Shown: positions 1 to 9,387 of the stretch, piece by piece
Layout of the letters: each line of letters opens with the position of its first letter
Position numbering within the stretch: position 1 is the stretch's first letter
Assembly (NCBI GenBank): GCA_016840305.1
Contig: JAEOSP010000015.1
Location: 1-35,196, forward strand
Direction of reading: 5' to 3'
Source of the DNA: Candidatus Hodarchaeota archaeon
Lineage (GTDB): Archaea; Asgardarchaeota; Heimdallarchaeia; Hodarchaeales; Hodarchaeaceae
DNA: 35,196 bases
Notes under the pieces: model-generated
The model's database searches: none
Told to the model about the DNA's origin: nothing
Seen by the model: only the letters and a program-made list of their open reading frames with translations
Position numbers and translations under genes: made by a program

Positions 1-392
1 AATCATTATATAGTATATTTAACTTTCCAGCAGTAAATAAGCCATCCAAAAAATCCAAAACCAAGAAGACAAACAAAAAAGGTATTAAAATTCAAAAATC
101 AGACTTAAAAATACCTGAGCAAATTGGAAAAGAAAGTTTGAAAACGGCACCTCAAATTATTGGTTCTACAGATAAAAAGTCTGAATTAATTTCAACAGAT
201 GAATTTAATGAATTGCAGACTGATCAATTATTTACCAATGGACATAAGCATAAGGACATTACAACCCATCAACAGAATACAGAATCAGAAGATGAAAATA
301 TTGTCTGTAATCGTTGTGGAGCTATAATTTCCCCTTCAGAAGTTCTTAACGAAGGATGTATCCATTGTAACGATCAATTTGATGCGGATTGA
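1..392 (+). CDS. C-terminal part of a zinc-ribbon protein (5' truncated by window edge)
   Basis: The reading frame is open from the first bases of the window to the TGA at 390-392, so this is the 3' end of a gene that begins upstream. A TTG at 138 is in frame, but nothing favours it as a start. The visible part opens with a lysine-rich, probably disordered stretch (about residues 14-35), continues with a polar linker and ends in a compact zinc ribbon: CNRC, then 16 residues, then CIHC near the C-terminus. Such ribbons bind one zinc ion and often sit at the end of archaeal membrane or regulatory proteins. The function of the whole protein cannot be told from this fragment. A T-run at 403-409 just after the stop may end transcription. 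Confidence 0.7.
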   Translation, partial: SLYSIFNFPAVNKPSKKSKTKKTNKKGIKIQKSDLKIPEQIGKESLKTAPQIIGSTDKKSELISTDEFNELQTDQLFTNGHKHKDITTHQQNTESEDENIVCNRCGAIISPSEVLNEGCIHCNDQFDAD

Positions 393-639
393 AAGGAAAA
401 TAACTTTTTTATTATAATATCCAACCGTAACTGTAACACTAATAAACTTCGATGTATGAATGAAAAATAATCTAAAATAATAATAGTATTTACAATAAGT
501 TAAAAATGCCTATCTTGTTTTGATTTAAGCCTCAAAGATACTTTCAAGACAATATATTCAGAAGAGATTATTAATCCTTTGACAAATGTATTAATCTTTG
601 ACTACTAATCTTCACAATAATTATATAGATCGGGTCAAA

Positions 640-2862
640 ATGGAAAATATTCAAAAATTACAAAAATTACAAAAATATGGCTCGTTAGAGAGTTTTGCAC
701 TAGATCAAACAGAGGAGTTTCTTCGTCCTAAATCTCTAGTTGACTCTTTGTTTACTTTCTCATTAATTTTCTGGTGGATAACGTCAGTTATTTTTACTAG
801 TAACCTAGTAATACGAGCTACCTTATTTTGCTTTGTTATTGCACTATTTATTCTAATTCCCATCTCTAGCGTATTTTCAGATAAAGATCAAGATTTTCCT
901 TCTCCATTAAACCGTGCAGCAAAAATCCTCATAGCTTATATTCTGATTAACATTTTTTCATCCACTAGCGGAGTATCAACTTTGTGGGAACCAAATTTCT
1001 TTCCTATTACCTATCTTGAGCTAGAGTCACTTCTTACTTGTTTTTTTGTTCCGATAGCAATTATTTGGAATCGTTTGAGTCTTAAAACGCTTCAATTTGG
1101 ATATTTCTACTACCTAGGTGAAGTTTTCCGTGGATTCTGGATTGCCTCTCTTTCAATCATTATCCTTCGCGGGATTACTTTACTTCTTATCCCTGAAATC
1201 TTAACAATCGATGTTGAGCTAATACTGTTAGGAACCTTAGTATTGAACATCATTGGATTAGTAATTCCTAATACTCCTTCTAGCAAAGATATTTCGATCA
1301 ATACTCTGCTTATACAAAGCATTGCGATTAAAACAAGGGTAGAAAGAGTACGTGATGGTTTTTTATCATCATCCATAATACTATTAGTACTTCTTTGGAT
1401 CCCAAATTGGCTTATTGGAGATTTACGAGGAATGATAGAATATTCTGCGTTTTTCCTTTTGATTTTCGGAATTATATTACTACTCTCCCCTCAGAAAAAG
1501 AAAGGGGATGGTGTAAGGTCTATGTTAAACTCATTATCAGGTAACATAATTGATCCCTCTAGTTCAATTGGAAATCGGGTACAAGGCTTTGTAAAAACCA
1601 TTCAAGAGACAGATTTTAAGGAACCAGAGAGTGTGTTTACAATCCCTACTGATGATGTTTCTATCGTGAGTAAAGGAAAAACCCTACTAAAAGCGAAAAG
1701 GGGATCCATAGCTGTTCCAACAGTAACTGATAAAGGGACAACCCTCGTGTTAATGGGTAAATCTGAAGTAACAACAGAAGGAGAAGAGCAAAAGATTTCT
1801 ACAAAAGAGGTAGAAGGCACAACAACTATTTGGGTTCCCCCTGAAGAATGGGAAGAAATCAAATTACAATTAAATCCTAAGAAAATTGATGAACTCACAG
1901 ATAATGAGCTTTTGAACGCAGGGTTCGAGTCAACTGCAGAATTATTCAATCAAGCAAAAGGTGCAATTTCACGGTTAAAGAACTGGAAAGGGCCTGAAGG
2001 TATGTTTTCTTCTATTTTTGATACAGCTCCTTCCAAATATACAATCAAAGAAACTAAAGACTATACACATATTCATTTACCAGGAATATTTGTATATGAG
2101 AGAGCTGGAATCGAATTAGTGCAAATTCTAGGTGGCTTAGTTCAAATAGTTGATATAAAAGGAGTTGGTCAATATGTGAATATTTTGGGTGGTTTTGTAA
2201 CAGTTCTTGAAACCCCTGATTTTCAATTTGTAAAAACTCCTTTCGTATCAGTTTTGGAAACTCCTAAGGGGGAAGTTGTGAAAATATTTGGAATTAAAAT
2301 TCAAGAAGGGGAAGAAATTGATCTTGAATATGCAAGAGAAGAAATAATGGCTGCACAAAAAAACTTTGGTCGATTATTTACAGATCAAGTTGAATCTTTG
2401 TTTCAAGGAGAAATGCCAAGTATTTTGCTTACCGATTCAGATTTTGGAGAGGAAGGGTTTCTAATTGGAAATAAAGAATTACTGAGTGATCAAAAATTCC
2501 GAAAAAGAATGAAGAAGAGGAAATCCGAGAAGAAAAAAGCAAAATCGAAGAGAATGACGTACCAAAAAGGGACCACTACAATTGGAAAAGCAGAAAAAAG
2601 TCGTTTTCACGTTGAGCAGCCAATTAATTATCGCTATGATGAAAATGGGATACCCATTGACCATCCAGAAATTCTTTCAGTGGAAGAAGAACTAAATCAA
2701 ATAGAGGATTCTCTTGACCGAATCGATCATAAATTTCTGAACAATGAAGTCTCTGAGGAGAAACATGAAAAAATGACCGAACGACTTGAACAAAAACAGT
2801 TAAGACTGAAGAAAGAGAAAAAAGAACTTTTAAAAAGATTAAAATTGGAGTTCATGGATTAA
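640..2862 (+). CDS. Large polytopic membrane protein with cytosolic beta-repeat and coiled-coil tail, function unknown
   Basis: A 740-residue protein from the ATG at 640; an in-frame TTG at 598 would add 14 residues. The N-terminal 290 residues hold about eight hydrophobic segments and end in a positively charged QKKKK stretch, which suggests the rest is cytosolic. The middle contains a short alternating strand pattern (around residues 340-400) and, near 485-560, a set of short hydrophobic beta units (VQILGGLVQIVDI, VNILGGFVTVLET, FVSVLETP, VVKIFGIKI) that look like degenerate repeats. A Lys/Arg-rich block (about 620-645) and a Glu/Lys coiled coil (about 675-735) finish the protein. I recognise no family and see no catalytic motif. 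Its stop lies 7 bp from the convergent TPR gene. Confidence 0.75.
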   Translation: MENIQKLQKLQKYGSLESFALDQTEEFLRPKSLVDSLFTFSLIFWWITSVIFTSNLVIRATLFCFVIALFILIPISSVFSDKDQDFPSPLNRAAKILIAYILINIFSSTSGVSTLWEPNFFPITYLELESLLTCFFVPIAIIWNRLSLKTLQFGYFYYLGEVFRGFWIASLSIIILRGITLLLIPEILTIDVELILLGTLVLNIIGLVIPNTPSSKDISINTLLIQSIAIKTRVERVRDGFLSSSIILLVLLWIPNWLIGDLRGMIEYSAFFLLIFGIILLLSPQKKKGDGVRSMLNSLSGNIIDPSSSIGNRVQGFVKTIQETDFKEPESVFTIPTDDVSIVSKGKTLLKAKRGSIAVPTVTDKGTTLVLMGKSEVTTEGEEQKISTKEVEGTTTIWVPPEEWEEIKLQLNPKKIDELTDNELLNAGFESTAELFNQAKGAISRLKNWKGPEGMFSSIFDTAPSKYTIKETKDYTHIHLPGIFVYERAGIELVQILGGLVQIVDIKGVGQYVNILGGFVTVLETPDFQFVKTPFVSVLETPKGEVVKIFGIKIQEGEEIDLEYAREEIMAAQKNFGRLFTDQVESLFQGEMPSILLTDSDFGEEGFLIGNKELLSDQKFRKRMKKRKSEKKKAKSKRMTYQKGTTTIGKAEKSRFHVEQPINYRYDENGIPIDHPEILSVEEELNQIEDSLDRIDHKFLNNEVSEEKHEKMTERLEQKQLRLKKEKKELLKRLKLEFMD

Positions 2863-2869
2863 GTAAATT

Positions 2870-4807
2870 TTATGATTCCACTAAAGATTTTAAATCAGAG
2901 ATTATTGCAGTTAATTTATATTTCATTTCTGCAAGTAAGAATAAATCCATTTTTTGTTGTAATTTCAAAATTCGTTCATTTAATAGTTTGTGAATCTCTG
3001 ATTTAGCCTCTTGGTGATTGTTTTCAACCCATTCAATCAACAACGCAACCGAATGTGTGAAATAATCAATTGATTCTCTTTCCTGGGAAATTTTTAAAGC
3101 TACTACACCTGCGTTGTGATAAACTGTACTAGCTCGACGCCAGCTGATTAAAGCATTCTTTAAGGCTTTATCTTTTTTATCAGAGTTATATTGAGTGACC
3201 TCTAATTCCCCTAAAAATTCATAAGCACGATAAAAGTAGCTTGCTGCTTCCTCAAAATTCTCTGTCTGAAAAGAATTGTTACCTAGTTGAATTAAAACTG
3301 TGATTAGATCGTTTTTATTCGTTCTACCTACTGATAAAAATTCTAGAGACCGATTGAAGTGTTTAAAGGCGGTGTATACTTGATGATTTCTTTCTTCAAG
3401 CTGCCCTAATTCTAATGAAATTAGTCCAAGCAGACTTTTGATCCGTTGATCATGCATTTTTTCTGGGATTAAGTTGAGGGCGCTATTTAAAATTGATATA
3501 GACTTCTCTGGATTGGTTATAGTTCGTGCACAATCGTATAAAGTTTTCAATGCTGATTGATAGTTCTCTACCATCATGAATAATCTAGAGGCTTCTTTAA
3601 GTAGGCTTATCGCTTCAATTTCATTTCCTAAAGAGAAAAATATCTTCGCTGCAAGAACTAACGATGTAGCTGCTTCTTCAAATCCTTTATCAGTTCTTTT
3701 AAGGTGTGTTGAAGCTTTTATTCGTTGTTCTGCTGACTTCCTTGCTAATCCAAGGGCATATGTAGGATTTGTAGACTTTTCCTGTTCAGATTGGATAAGA
3801 AGCTTACTTCCATAAGTAGATGAATATTTTGCGGCAAGTTCATCGTCCCCTTCGACTAGTTTTACAGCTTTCTCAAAACATGTATTTGCTTCCTCAATTC
3901 GATGTAGATCGTGATAGACCAAACCTAGATCGTATTGAATTGAAGCGAGGGGAATGGGCTCTTTTATCCATACTACACCGCTTTGCAGTAACTCTATAGC
4001 TTTTTCTTGCTTCCCAGATAAATAAGCGTTTCTTCCAGCTAAACAATAAGCCTCGCCAGCAAGATTAAATTCTTGCGTTCTAGAAAAGGCGGCTGTTGCT
4101 TGTTCAAAGGCATTTTGAGCATCTTCAAAGTTATTATTTGCCTGAAAAATGTTACCAGCAAGAATAAAAGCTCTTCCTGCAGCTAGATCGTCAATGTTTT
4201 CTAATCTATTAGCAACTTTTATTGCTATCCATAATTGATTACGATCTTCAAGTTTTTTCCAAGCATCACTTGCTGTTTGTAAATCTTGTAAGGCTCGGGC
4301 TATAGCATAATCTGAATCGATCTTAAATTCTTCTAATCTCTTCTTATCTTCTGAGGGTCTATTCATTGCATCCTGAATTTTATCCCAGATATTTTTTGCG
4401 ATAAATAATGATTTTTTCTCTTTTAATTGATCGAGATAGGAATAGATTTGGGTATCGAGAAGAGTGTTTAGTAATGACGATGTCTCAAGTTTCATGATAA
4501 ATGCAATGAAAAACGGTCGTTCTTCTCCTCTCAAAGATGGATCATGCCATGCATCAAAAGCTACTCGCGCAACGATGTTTTTTCCTAGACTTAAAAGGGG
4601 GACAGAAAATTCTGTTCTTTGTGATTGTCCATGTTGGCCAAAAACTGTTACTGATGCTAAATAAATTTGTAACGCGATAGATTCAGGGTCATCAAAAACA
4701 AGGGGATACAATGAAATTACTGTTGGACCTGAAATTTCGTCCCACAAAACAGCTAAGATAGTACACTCAATTGATCGCGTACTTACAGAATCTGCTTTTT
4801 CTGCCAT
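2870..4807 (-). CDS. TPR protein with N-terminal longin-like domain
   Basis: 645 residues. Residues about 13-130 show the order strand-strand-helix-strand-strand-strand-long helix, beginning with a motif of the form ILAVLWDEISGPTVISLYP. That is the order of longin domains, and the 'hydrophobic strand, acidic residue, xxGP' opening recalls Nprl2/DENN-type longins; this is inference from pattern only. From about residue 180 to the end there are repeated helix pairs with TPR spacing (A at position 8, G/A at 20), a scaffold for protein binding. It is the last gene of a three-gene operon: the upstream stop codon TAA directly touches its ATG, and the ribosome site GGAG (4814-4817) lies inside the upstream gene, so translation is probably coupled. 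No enzymatic motif is visible. Confidence 0.75.
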   Translation of the reverse strand: MAEKADSVSTRSIECTILAVLWDEISGPTVISLYPLVFDDPESIALQIYLASVTVFGQHGQSQRTEFSVPLLSLGKNIVARVAFDAWHDPSLRGEERPFFIAFIMKLETSSLLNTLLDTQIYSYLDQLKEKKSLFIAKNIWDKIQDAMNRPSEDKKRLEEFKIDSDYAIARALQDLQTASDAWKKLEDRNQLWIAIKVANRLENIDDLAAGRAFILAGNIFQANNNFEDAQNAFEQATAAFSRTQEFNLAGEAYCLAGRNAYLSGKQEKAIELLQSGVVWIKEPIPLASIQYDLGLVYHDLHRIEEANTCFEKAVKLVEGDDELAAKYSSTYGSKLLIQSEQEKSTNPTYALGLARKSAEQRIKASTHLKRTDKGFEEAATSLVLAAKIFFSLGNEIEAISLLKEASRLFMMVENYQSALKTLYDCARTITNPEKSISILNSALNLIPEKMHDQRIKSLLGLISLELGQLEERNHQVYTAFKHFNRSLEFLSVGRTNKNDLITVLIQLGNNSFQTENFEEAASYFYRAYEFLGELEVTQYNSDKKDKALKNALISWRRASTVYHNAGVVALKISQERESIDYFTHSVALLIEWVENNHQEAKSEIHKLLNERILKLQQKMDLFLLAEMKYKLTAIISDLKSLVES

Positions 4808-6583
4808 TTACTTCTCCTCTTTAAAATCCTTCCTCATACGTCTTAAGTCAATTAGTTTTCTTTCTGTGTTGGAAATTGATTCTTCTAATTGGATATTTGA
4901 AATACCTAAAACTTGAATTTCTGGAGATAAGGGTGTAAAAGACTCTTTGCCTTCCATTCTTAGAATGAAGTAGCTCTTAGAATCTTCTGGGAAATCCCAA
5001 GCTAATCGTGTGAAGGTCTTTTCCTTGGTTATATTAGGACTAATATGAATAGGTTCTGTTAATAGGATTTCAAAATCTAAAGGTATATAGTCCGTTACTT
5101 CTATTTTATATGGAGTTGGATTATGAATCGTATACAACCAAATGTACTCATACTGTAGCGAATCAATCATCGGTTGGGATGTTTTTTCAAGAATAATTAT
5201 CCCTTTATCAGTTTCTATTTCATTGTGATAAGTTCGAGTTAGCGGTTTCTCTTTGAAGGTATAATTAACGGTGAAATTGTCTCCAGGGGGAAGATTACTA
5301 AAAATCCATCGATATAGTGTTGAATCATGAGTTGGAATTTTCACATGACGAATTTTTTGGGGAGAGTTAACCTCTATTACAATCAATTCTGGTGGAATAC
5401 CATCTTCGATTAAAATTTCTGGAAAAACCTGACTAGATGTATTAACAAAATCGAGATTCACGTTTAAATCATTGAGAATTGACTGATAGAGATTTAATAC
5501 AGTTACTTGGTTTTCTTTCCTTATAATTATTGTTCTCTCTACTCTTTTCCTTAGAATATACTCAACTGATGCTTTTTTTCCAGAAACAAGTCTTTCTGAT
5601 TTCCAAGTAAAAATCATACCGTCGTCCGTTCTTTTTTTTTCTTCCAAGTCAAATTCTGTCTGTATATCAATAACTTGCCACTGGTGGGGGATTGTATCAA
5701 TTATTTCAATATCAACTAGATCTTCTTCATATTCATTAATTATTTCAGTTTTTGCAGAGTATTCAACTTCTACTAAATCTGGTTCTTCTAAAGCAGATTG
5801 TTGCGATTTTTCCGATTTTTTAGTTGTTTTAGATGGTTTAGCTTCAATAGTTTGATTATTATAGTTATCTTGGTCAATCTCCTCCTTTTTAGGAGAAATT
5901 CCAAAAGTAGGTGAGATGACTATCATTTCTCCACTTTGATCTTTAACGATAGCTTCACTCATCATGTTTTTCTCTGTTTTTTTTCTTGCTGTATCAGATA
6001 CAGCAGCTAAAACCGCAAAGGAGCTCATTTTTGAAGGATCGTGGGTTTCCAGCTGTGGAACAAAAAAATCATGCCGATTAACCTCTATTTCCTTGTTCTC
6101 TATCAGTAAATTTATTTCAATTGGTATTAGGTTCTCATTCTCTTCGAGGGGTACGATATCAATTTCAGGAAGAGAATCTGCTTCAAATTTTCTATCTGCA
6201 TCCCCCACATCCTTTTCACTAGTCTCAACTTCAGAATTAGTCGTTTTACGTTCTAAAGCATTAAGCGCAAGTTTGAATTGATACGTTGCAGAAGTAAAAC
6301 CGTATTTTAGTCCCTTTTTTACTAAAATATTAGCAGTGTCGATATCGTCAACCATTAAATGCCTAACAATTGCTTTTCCATAGCAGCTAGCAGCTTTATC
6401 CATTTTTTCAAGCTCTAAAAAGAAATCTCCTGCTATTGTAAGATACTGGCCAGCTTTTATTCTATTCCCTTCTTTATCAAAACACTTTGAAGCTTCCTGA
6501 TATATTCCCGCCGCCATATCTAAGGAATGCCCTGTTACGGTATTAGCTTCTTCAACTAATTCTTCACATTTTCCCAATGGCAT
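4808..6583 (-). CDS. Protein with alpha-SNAP/TPR-like N-terminal helices and C-terminal beta domains
   Basis: 591 residues in three parts. Residues 1-110 are helical repeats with the pattern A-x-x-Y-x-x-A-x-x-x-F and A-x-x-CY-x-x-A, like TPR or the Sec17/alpha-SNAP helical sheet. Residues 110-290 are acidic, Ser/Thr-rich and probably disordered. Residues 290-560 are beta-rich: one segment with a charged helix pair, then two Ig-like stretches with the phrases LPPGDNFTVNYTF and HNPTPYKIEVTDYIPLDF, the kind of beta-sandwich found in conserved-repeat (DUF11-like) proteins. The final 25 residues look like a short coiled coil. There is no signal peptide or membrane helix, so the beta domains are presumably cytosolic. 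It lies 8 nt after the small upstream gene and abuts the longin-like/TPR gene. Function unknown. Confidence 0.72.
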   Translation of the reverse strand: MPLGKCEELVEEANTVTGHSLDMAAGIYQEASKCFDKEGNRIKAGQYLTIAGDFFLELEKMDKAASCYGKAIVRHLMVDDIDTANILVKKGLKYGFTSATYQFKLALNALERKTTNSEVETSEKDVGDADRKFEADSLPEIDIVPLEENENLIPIEINLLIENKEIEVNRHDFFVPQLETHDPSKMSSFAVLAAVSDTARKKTEKNMMSEAIVKDQSGEMIVISPTFGISPKKEEIDQDNYNNQTIEAKPSKTTKKSEKSQQSALEEPDLVEVEYSAKTEIINEYEEDLVDIEIIDTIPHQWQVIDIQTEFDLEEKKRTDDGMIFTWKSERLVSGKKASVEYILRKRVERTIIIRKENQVTVLNLYQSILNDLNVNLDFVNTSSQVFPEILIEDGIPPELIVIEVNSPQKIRHVKIPTHDSTLYRWIFSNLPPGDNFTVNYTFKEKPLTRTYHNEIETDKGIIILEKTSQPMIDSLQYEYIWLYTIHNPTPYKIEVTDYIPLDFEILLTEPIHISPNITKEKTFTRLAWDFPEDSKSYFILRMEGKESFTPLSPEIQVLGISNIQLEESISNTERKLIDLRRMRKDFKEEK

Positions 6584-6591
6584 TCACTTCT

Positions 6592-6984
6592 CTAATAATT
6601 GTACTTTACAGCTTTAAACTTTGATTTGACTGTAAGCACTTCCGAAACACGTGGACTATAATCATCTAAAGGATTTCTATCATCATAGGCTATAGATTGG
6701 AACGTTCGGGAAAAAATTACCCACGAAACTCTCTTATTCTTGCTTTCAACAAACTGCTTGATTTTCTGAAATGCTTCATCTGGATTCGAAGGAAAATATT
6801 GTACACAGAGATCTTTAATTTTTCTAAGATCCTCACTGGTACGCTTTTTTGAATACGTATGTATTTTTCTTAAAAGATCCGCTTCTTTTGGGTTGATTTT
6901 TCGGTTTTTTAATAATTCAACTATAGTTACAGCTTCATTTAATGATGAATTTGCCTCTGTAAATGTTATATTGATAAATGGCAT
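6592..6984 (-). CDS. Small helical protein of unknown function
   Basis: 130 residues from ATG to TAG. Mostly charged amphipathic helices (residues 10-90), followed by a 40-residue tail with aromatic residues and a basic end (KSKFKAVKYNY). No motif is recognised and there is no membrane segment. It opens the operon that continues with the SNAP-like and longin-like genes, separated from the next ATG by only 8 nt. The tight spacing argues that it is a real gene and possibly a partner of those proteins. The 230-bp upstream gap is shared with the divergent Nudix gene and probably holds both promoters. Confidence 0.6.
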   Translation of the reverse strand: MPFINITFTEANSSLNEAVTIVELLKNRKINPKEADLLRKIHTYSKKRTSEDLRKIKDLCVQYFPSNPDEAFQKIKQFVESKNKRVSWVIFSRTFQSIAYDDRNPLDDYSPRVSEVLTVKSKFKAVKYNY

Positions 6985-7203
6985 TACTTAACGTCTCTAC
7001 CAGTGAAAGATTTTGAATGAATTAAAATCATACTGGAATAATTCTATCAACGGTTCATTGATCAAATTATTCTACCATTTCCTAAATTATATAGATTACT
7101 AAACAAAATATTACAAACAAAAAATGAGAATTAGTCCATAAGATGTCATCATTTTCAAAAAAAACACTAAAGGTTTTTAATAATTTCAAAAGTCGACTTT
7201 TTT

Positions 7204-7208
7204 AGGAG
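7204..7208 (+). promoter_or_regulatory. Shine-Dalgarno site deciding the TTG start of the Nudix gene
   Basis: AGGAG at 7204-7208 (with TTT just before it) stands six bases before the TTG at 7215. There is no ATG near the beginning of the conserved domain, so this site supports TTG as the start. Confidence 0.65.
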
Positions 7209-7214
7209 ATTTAA

Positions 7215-7850
7215 TTGTCCTCTTACTTAGATTGTCTACAACAGCTTCAATCAACTATTCAACTCTCTTCTCGCAAAGTCCTAGATGTTCCTGACAATTA
7301 TAAAAGGGCAGCTGTGTTAGTCCCTATATATATAGAACATGACCAATGGTATATCCTTTTTACACGAAGGACGGAGAAGGTTACTCACCATAAAAATGAA
7401 ATTTCTTTCCCTGGGGGTGGATTTGATGAGAAAGTAGATAAGAATATTGTTGAAACTGCGATTCGAGAAATCGAAGAAGAGATAGGATGTAAAAATGTTG
7501 AAATTGTTGGATTATTAGATGATATCTTCACTATAAGTGGTTACATCGTCACACCTGTCGTAGGTAAAATTACAAATAGTGTAGATATTGATTGTGATCA
7601 ACAAAACTCAGATGAAATTCAATACATTATCAGTGTTCCATTAAAAAAGGTAGCAAATCCCTCTAAATTCTGGACACAAGAATTTACATATAGCGAAGAC
7701 CAACTATACCATGTACCATTTTTTGATTATGAGGGCGAAATTATTTGGGGAGCAACAGGTAGAATCCTTCTTAATTTTCTTAAAATCCTTACAAACATAC
7801 CCAGAAAATGTCGTCAACAATTTATTGATTCTTTTATTTGGACTGAATAA
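7215..7850 (+). CDS. Nudix hydrolase, coenzyme A pyrophosphatase-like
   Basis: 211 residues. The signature is that of the CoA-pyrophosphatase (NudL/NUDT7, formerly UPF0035) branch: ILFTRRTEKVTHHKNEISFPGG at residues 47-68, where other members read L-x-x-x-R-S...H-x-G-x-I-S-F-P-G-G, followed by the metal-binding helix REIEEEIG (84-91). Spacing within the box is one or two residues longer than in the classical Nudix box and an Asp (D75) stands where many have Glu, as I recall for CoA-type members. The expected reaction is hydrolysis of CoA or acyl-CoA to 3',5'-ADP and phosphopantetheine. The start is TTG with a good upstream Shine-Dalgarno. It is divergent from the 6984-2870 operon and convergent with HMG-CoA reductase, a CoA-dependent enzyme, though that pairing may be chance. 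Confidence 0.85.
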   Translation: MSSYLDCLQQLQSTIQLSSRKVLDVPDNYKRAAVLVPIYIEHDQWYILFTRRTEKVTHHKNEISFPGGGFDEKVDKNIVETAIREIEEEIGCKNVEIVGLLDDIFTISGYIVTPVVGKITNSVDIDCDQQNSDEIQYIISVPLKKVANPSKFWTQEFTYSEDQLYHVPFFDYEGEIIWGATGRILLNFLKILTNIPRKCRQQFIDSFIWTE

Positions 7851-7914
7851 AAAACAAGGATTAGATTATTTTGCACAGTTTAGTTCATGCATTTTGAGAT
7901 GCTTTCTATTTATT

Positions 7915-9273
7915 TCACCTTGATAGTTCTTCATATATAGCTTTCACATTATCGTAGGTGACTCTTAGATCACGTTTTGTTATCGTTTTAACAATTTCAT
8001 CAATAATAGCTCCTTTTGCTCCCAAAGATGCTGCTAGATTTCTTGCGTGTAATTTCATATGTCCAGCTTGAATTCCAACAGAAGCTAGTGCTCTTAAAGC
8101 ACCAAAGTTCTGGGCAAGTCCAACACATGCCATTATTTCTGCAAGTTTTCCTGCGCCTCCTGGAACAGACAAATTCATAATTTTAAATGCTATTTGAGCA
8201 ATTGGGTTGATTCTTGCAACTCCTCCTACCAATCCAACGGCAAGGGGAATTTCAATGGTACCCACAAGATCATTGTTGCTATCTTTCTCCCAAGTGGTCA
8301 GTGAAGAGTATTTTCCTGGATCTTTGATTGCTGCATATGTATGAACTCCTGCTTCAATAGCTCTCCAGTCCTGTGCAGTGGCTAATGCTACCGCATCAAT
8401 ACCATTCATGATTCCTTTGTTATGTGTGGATGCACGAAATGGATCTGCTTCTGCAAATGCATAAGCATGTAATATTCCCTGTATTACTTCCTCACCTGTC
8501 ATCGTTTTGGTTGCTAGTTCACTTGCTTTAAATGTAGCTTTTGCTCGTACAAGTCTACGCACCGCTAAGTTTGAGATTATTCGTAGTAAAGCTTTCCCAC
8601 CAGTGAGTTCTTCCAGGTAAGGTGCGACTGCTTCATTCATTGTATTCACTGCATTGGCACCCATGGCATCCCTAACATCTACCAGTAGTTCAACTATAAC
8701 CATTGGTTCAGTAATAGTATTTGGTAATACTTTTACATTGATACCACGACATCCCCCTCCAAATTTTACTAATACAGGATCCTGTTTATTTGATAAGCTT
8801 ACGATCTCTTCTTCATGTTCTAATATCAATTCACGGACAAAATTTGGATTTGGTAAATTTATCAGCTGAATTTGGCCTATCATTATCGGTGATGTTGAGC
8901 TTGTGCTAAAACCACCCGCTTCACGTGTAACTTTCGCTGAATTTGAAGCTGCAGCTACCACAGATGCTTCTTCTACTGCCATAGGAATAAGAACATCTTC
9001 CCCATTTATTTTAAAGTTCGTTGCTACACCCAAAGGAACTTGTTGAACCCCAATGGTATTTTCTATATAAAAACCTTGACCTGCCTTTGCTAAAGTTGAT
9101 ATGGACTCATTTAAGTAATCAATGTCTTCATCTTTAAGCTGAGAAAGTGTTTGTATTTTCTTTTGTCTCTCAACCATCGACATTTTAAAAAAACCAGCTA
9201 ATCGGGAGTTAATTTTTTGTTCATTCAAAGCTAAACACCTACCAGATGGTAAAAGGTGGGGAAAAGTGTTCAT
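7915..9273 (-). CDS. Hydroxymethylglutaryl-CoA reductase, class II type
   Basis: 452 residues. It interconverts HMG-CoA and mevalonate, the entry to isoprenoid lipids. Recognisable blocks: ENTIGV (71-76), PMAVEEASV (97-105), DAMGAN (202-207), HNKGIMNG (284-291), ATAQDWRAIEA (298-308), GHMKLHARN (404-412). Aligning by eye with the Pseudomonas mevalonii enzyme, the four catalytic residues fall at E102, K286, D302 and H405. The ENTIGV...LGVATNF and DAMGAN phrases and the lack of a membrane anchor place it in class II (the bacterial-type form), whereas most archaea carry class I. In Asgards, as in Archaeoglobus, such an enzyme is presumably biosynthetic. About 20 extra N-terminal residues precede the usual class II start; a later start cannot be excluded. 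Confidence 0.93.
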   Translation of the reverse strand: MNTFPHLLPSGRCLALNEQKINSRLAGFFKMSMVERQKKIQTLSQLKDEDIDYLNESISTLAKAGQGFYIENTIGVQQVPLGVATNFKINGEDVLIPMAVEEASVVAAASNSAKVTREAGGFSTSSTSPIMIGQIQLINLPNPNFVRELILEHEEEIVSLSNKQDPVLVKFGGGCRGINVKVLPNTITEPMVIVELLVDVRDAMGANAVNTMNEAVAPYLEELTGGKALLRIISNLAVRRLVRAKATFKASELATKTMTGEEVIQGILHAYAFAEADPFRASTHNKGIMNGIDAVALATAQDWRAIEAGVHTYAAIKDPGKYSSLTTWEKDSNNDLVGTIEIPLAVGLVGGVARINPIAQIAFKIMNLSVPGGAGKLAEIMACVGLAQNFGALRALASVGIQAGHMKLHARNLAASLGAKGAIIDEIVKTITKRDLRVTYDNVKAIYEELSR

Positions 9274-9387
9274 TAAAATTGTTTTTATTGTGAATTTAGA
9301 AAACCCAACATAGAAATAAGACTAAAAGAGTGAAGAGATTTAGAGAGGGGAAAGGAAAATGTAGCTATCAATATTTCCTTTGGTCAA

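Noticed and set aside
1602..1949. Open minus-strand frame inside the 740-aa membrane protein gene
   Set aside because: It is low-complexity Ser/Val-rich and antisense to a frame with clear domain structure, with no ribosome site or family likeness.
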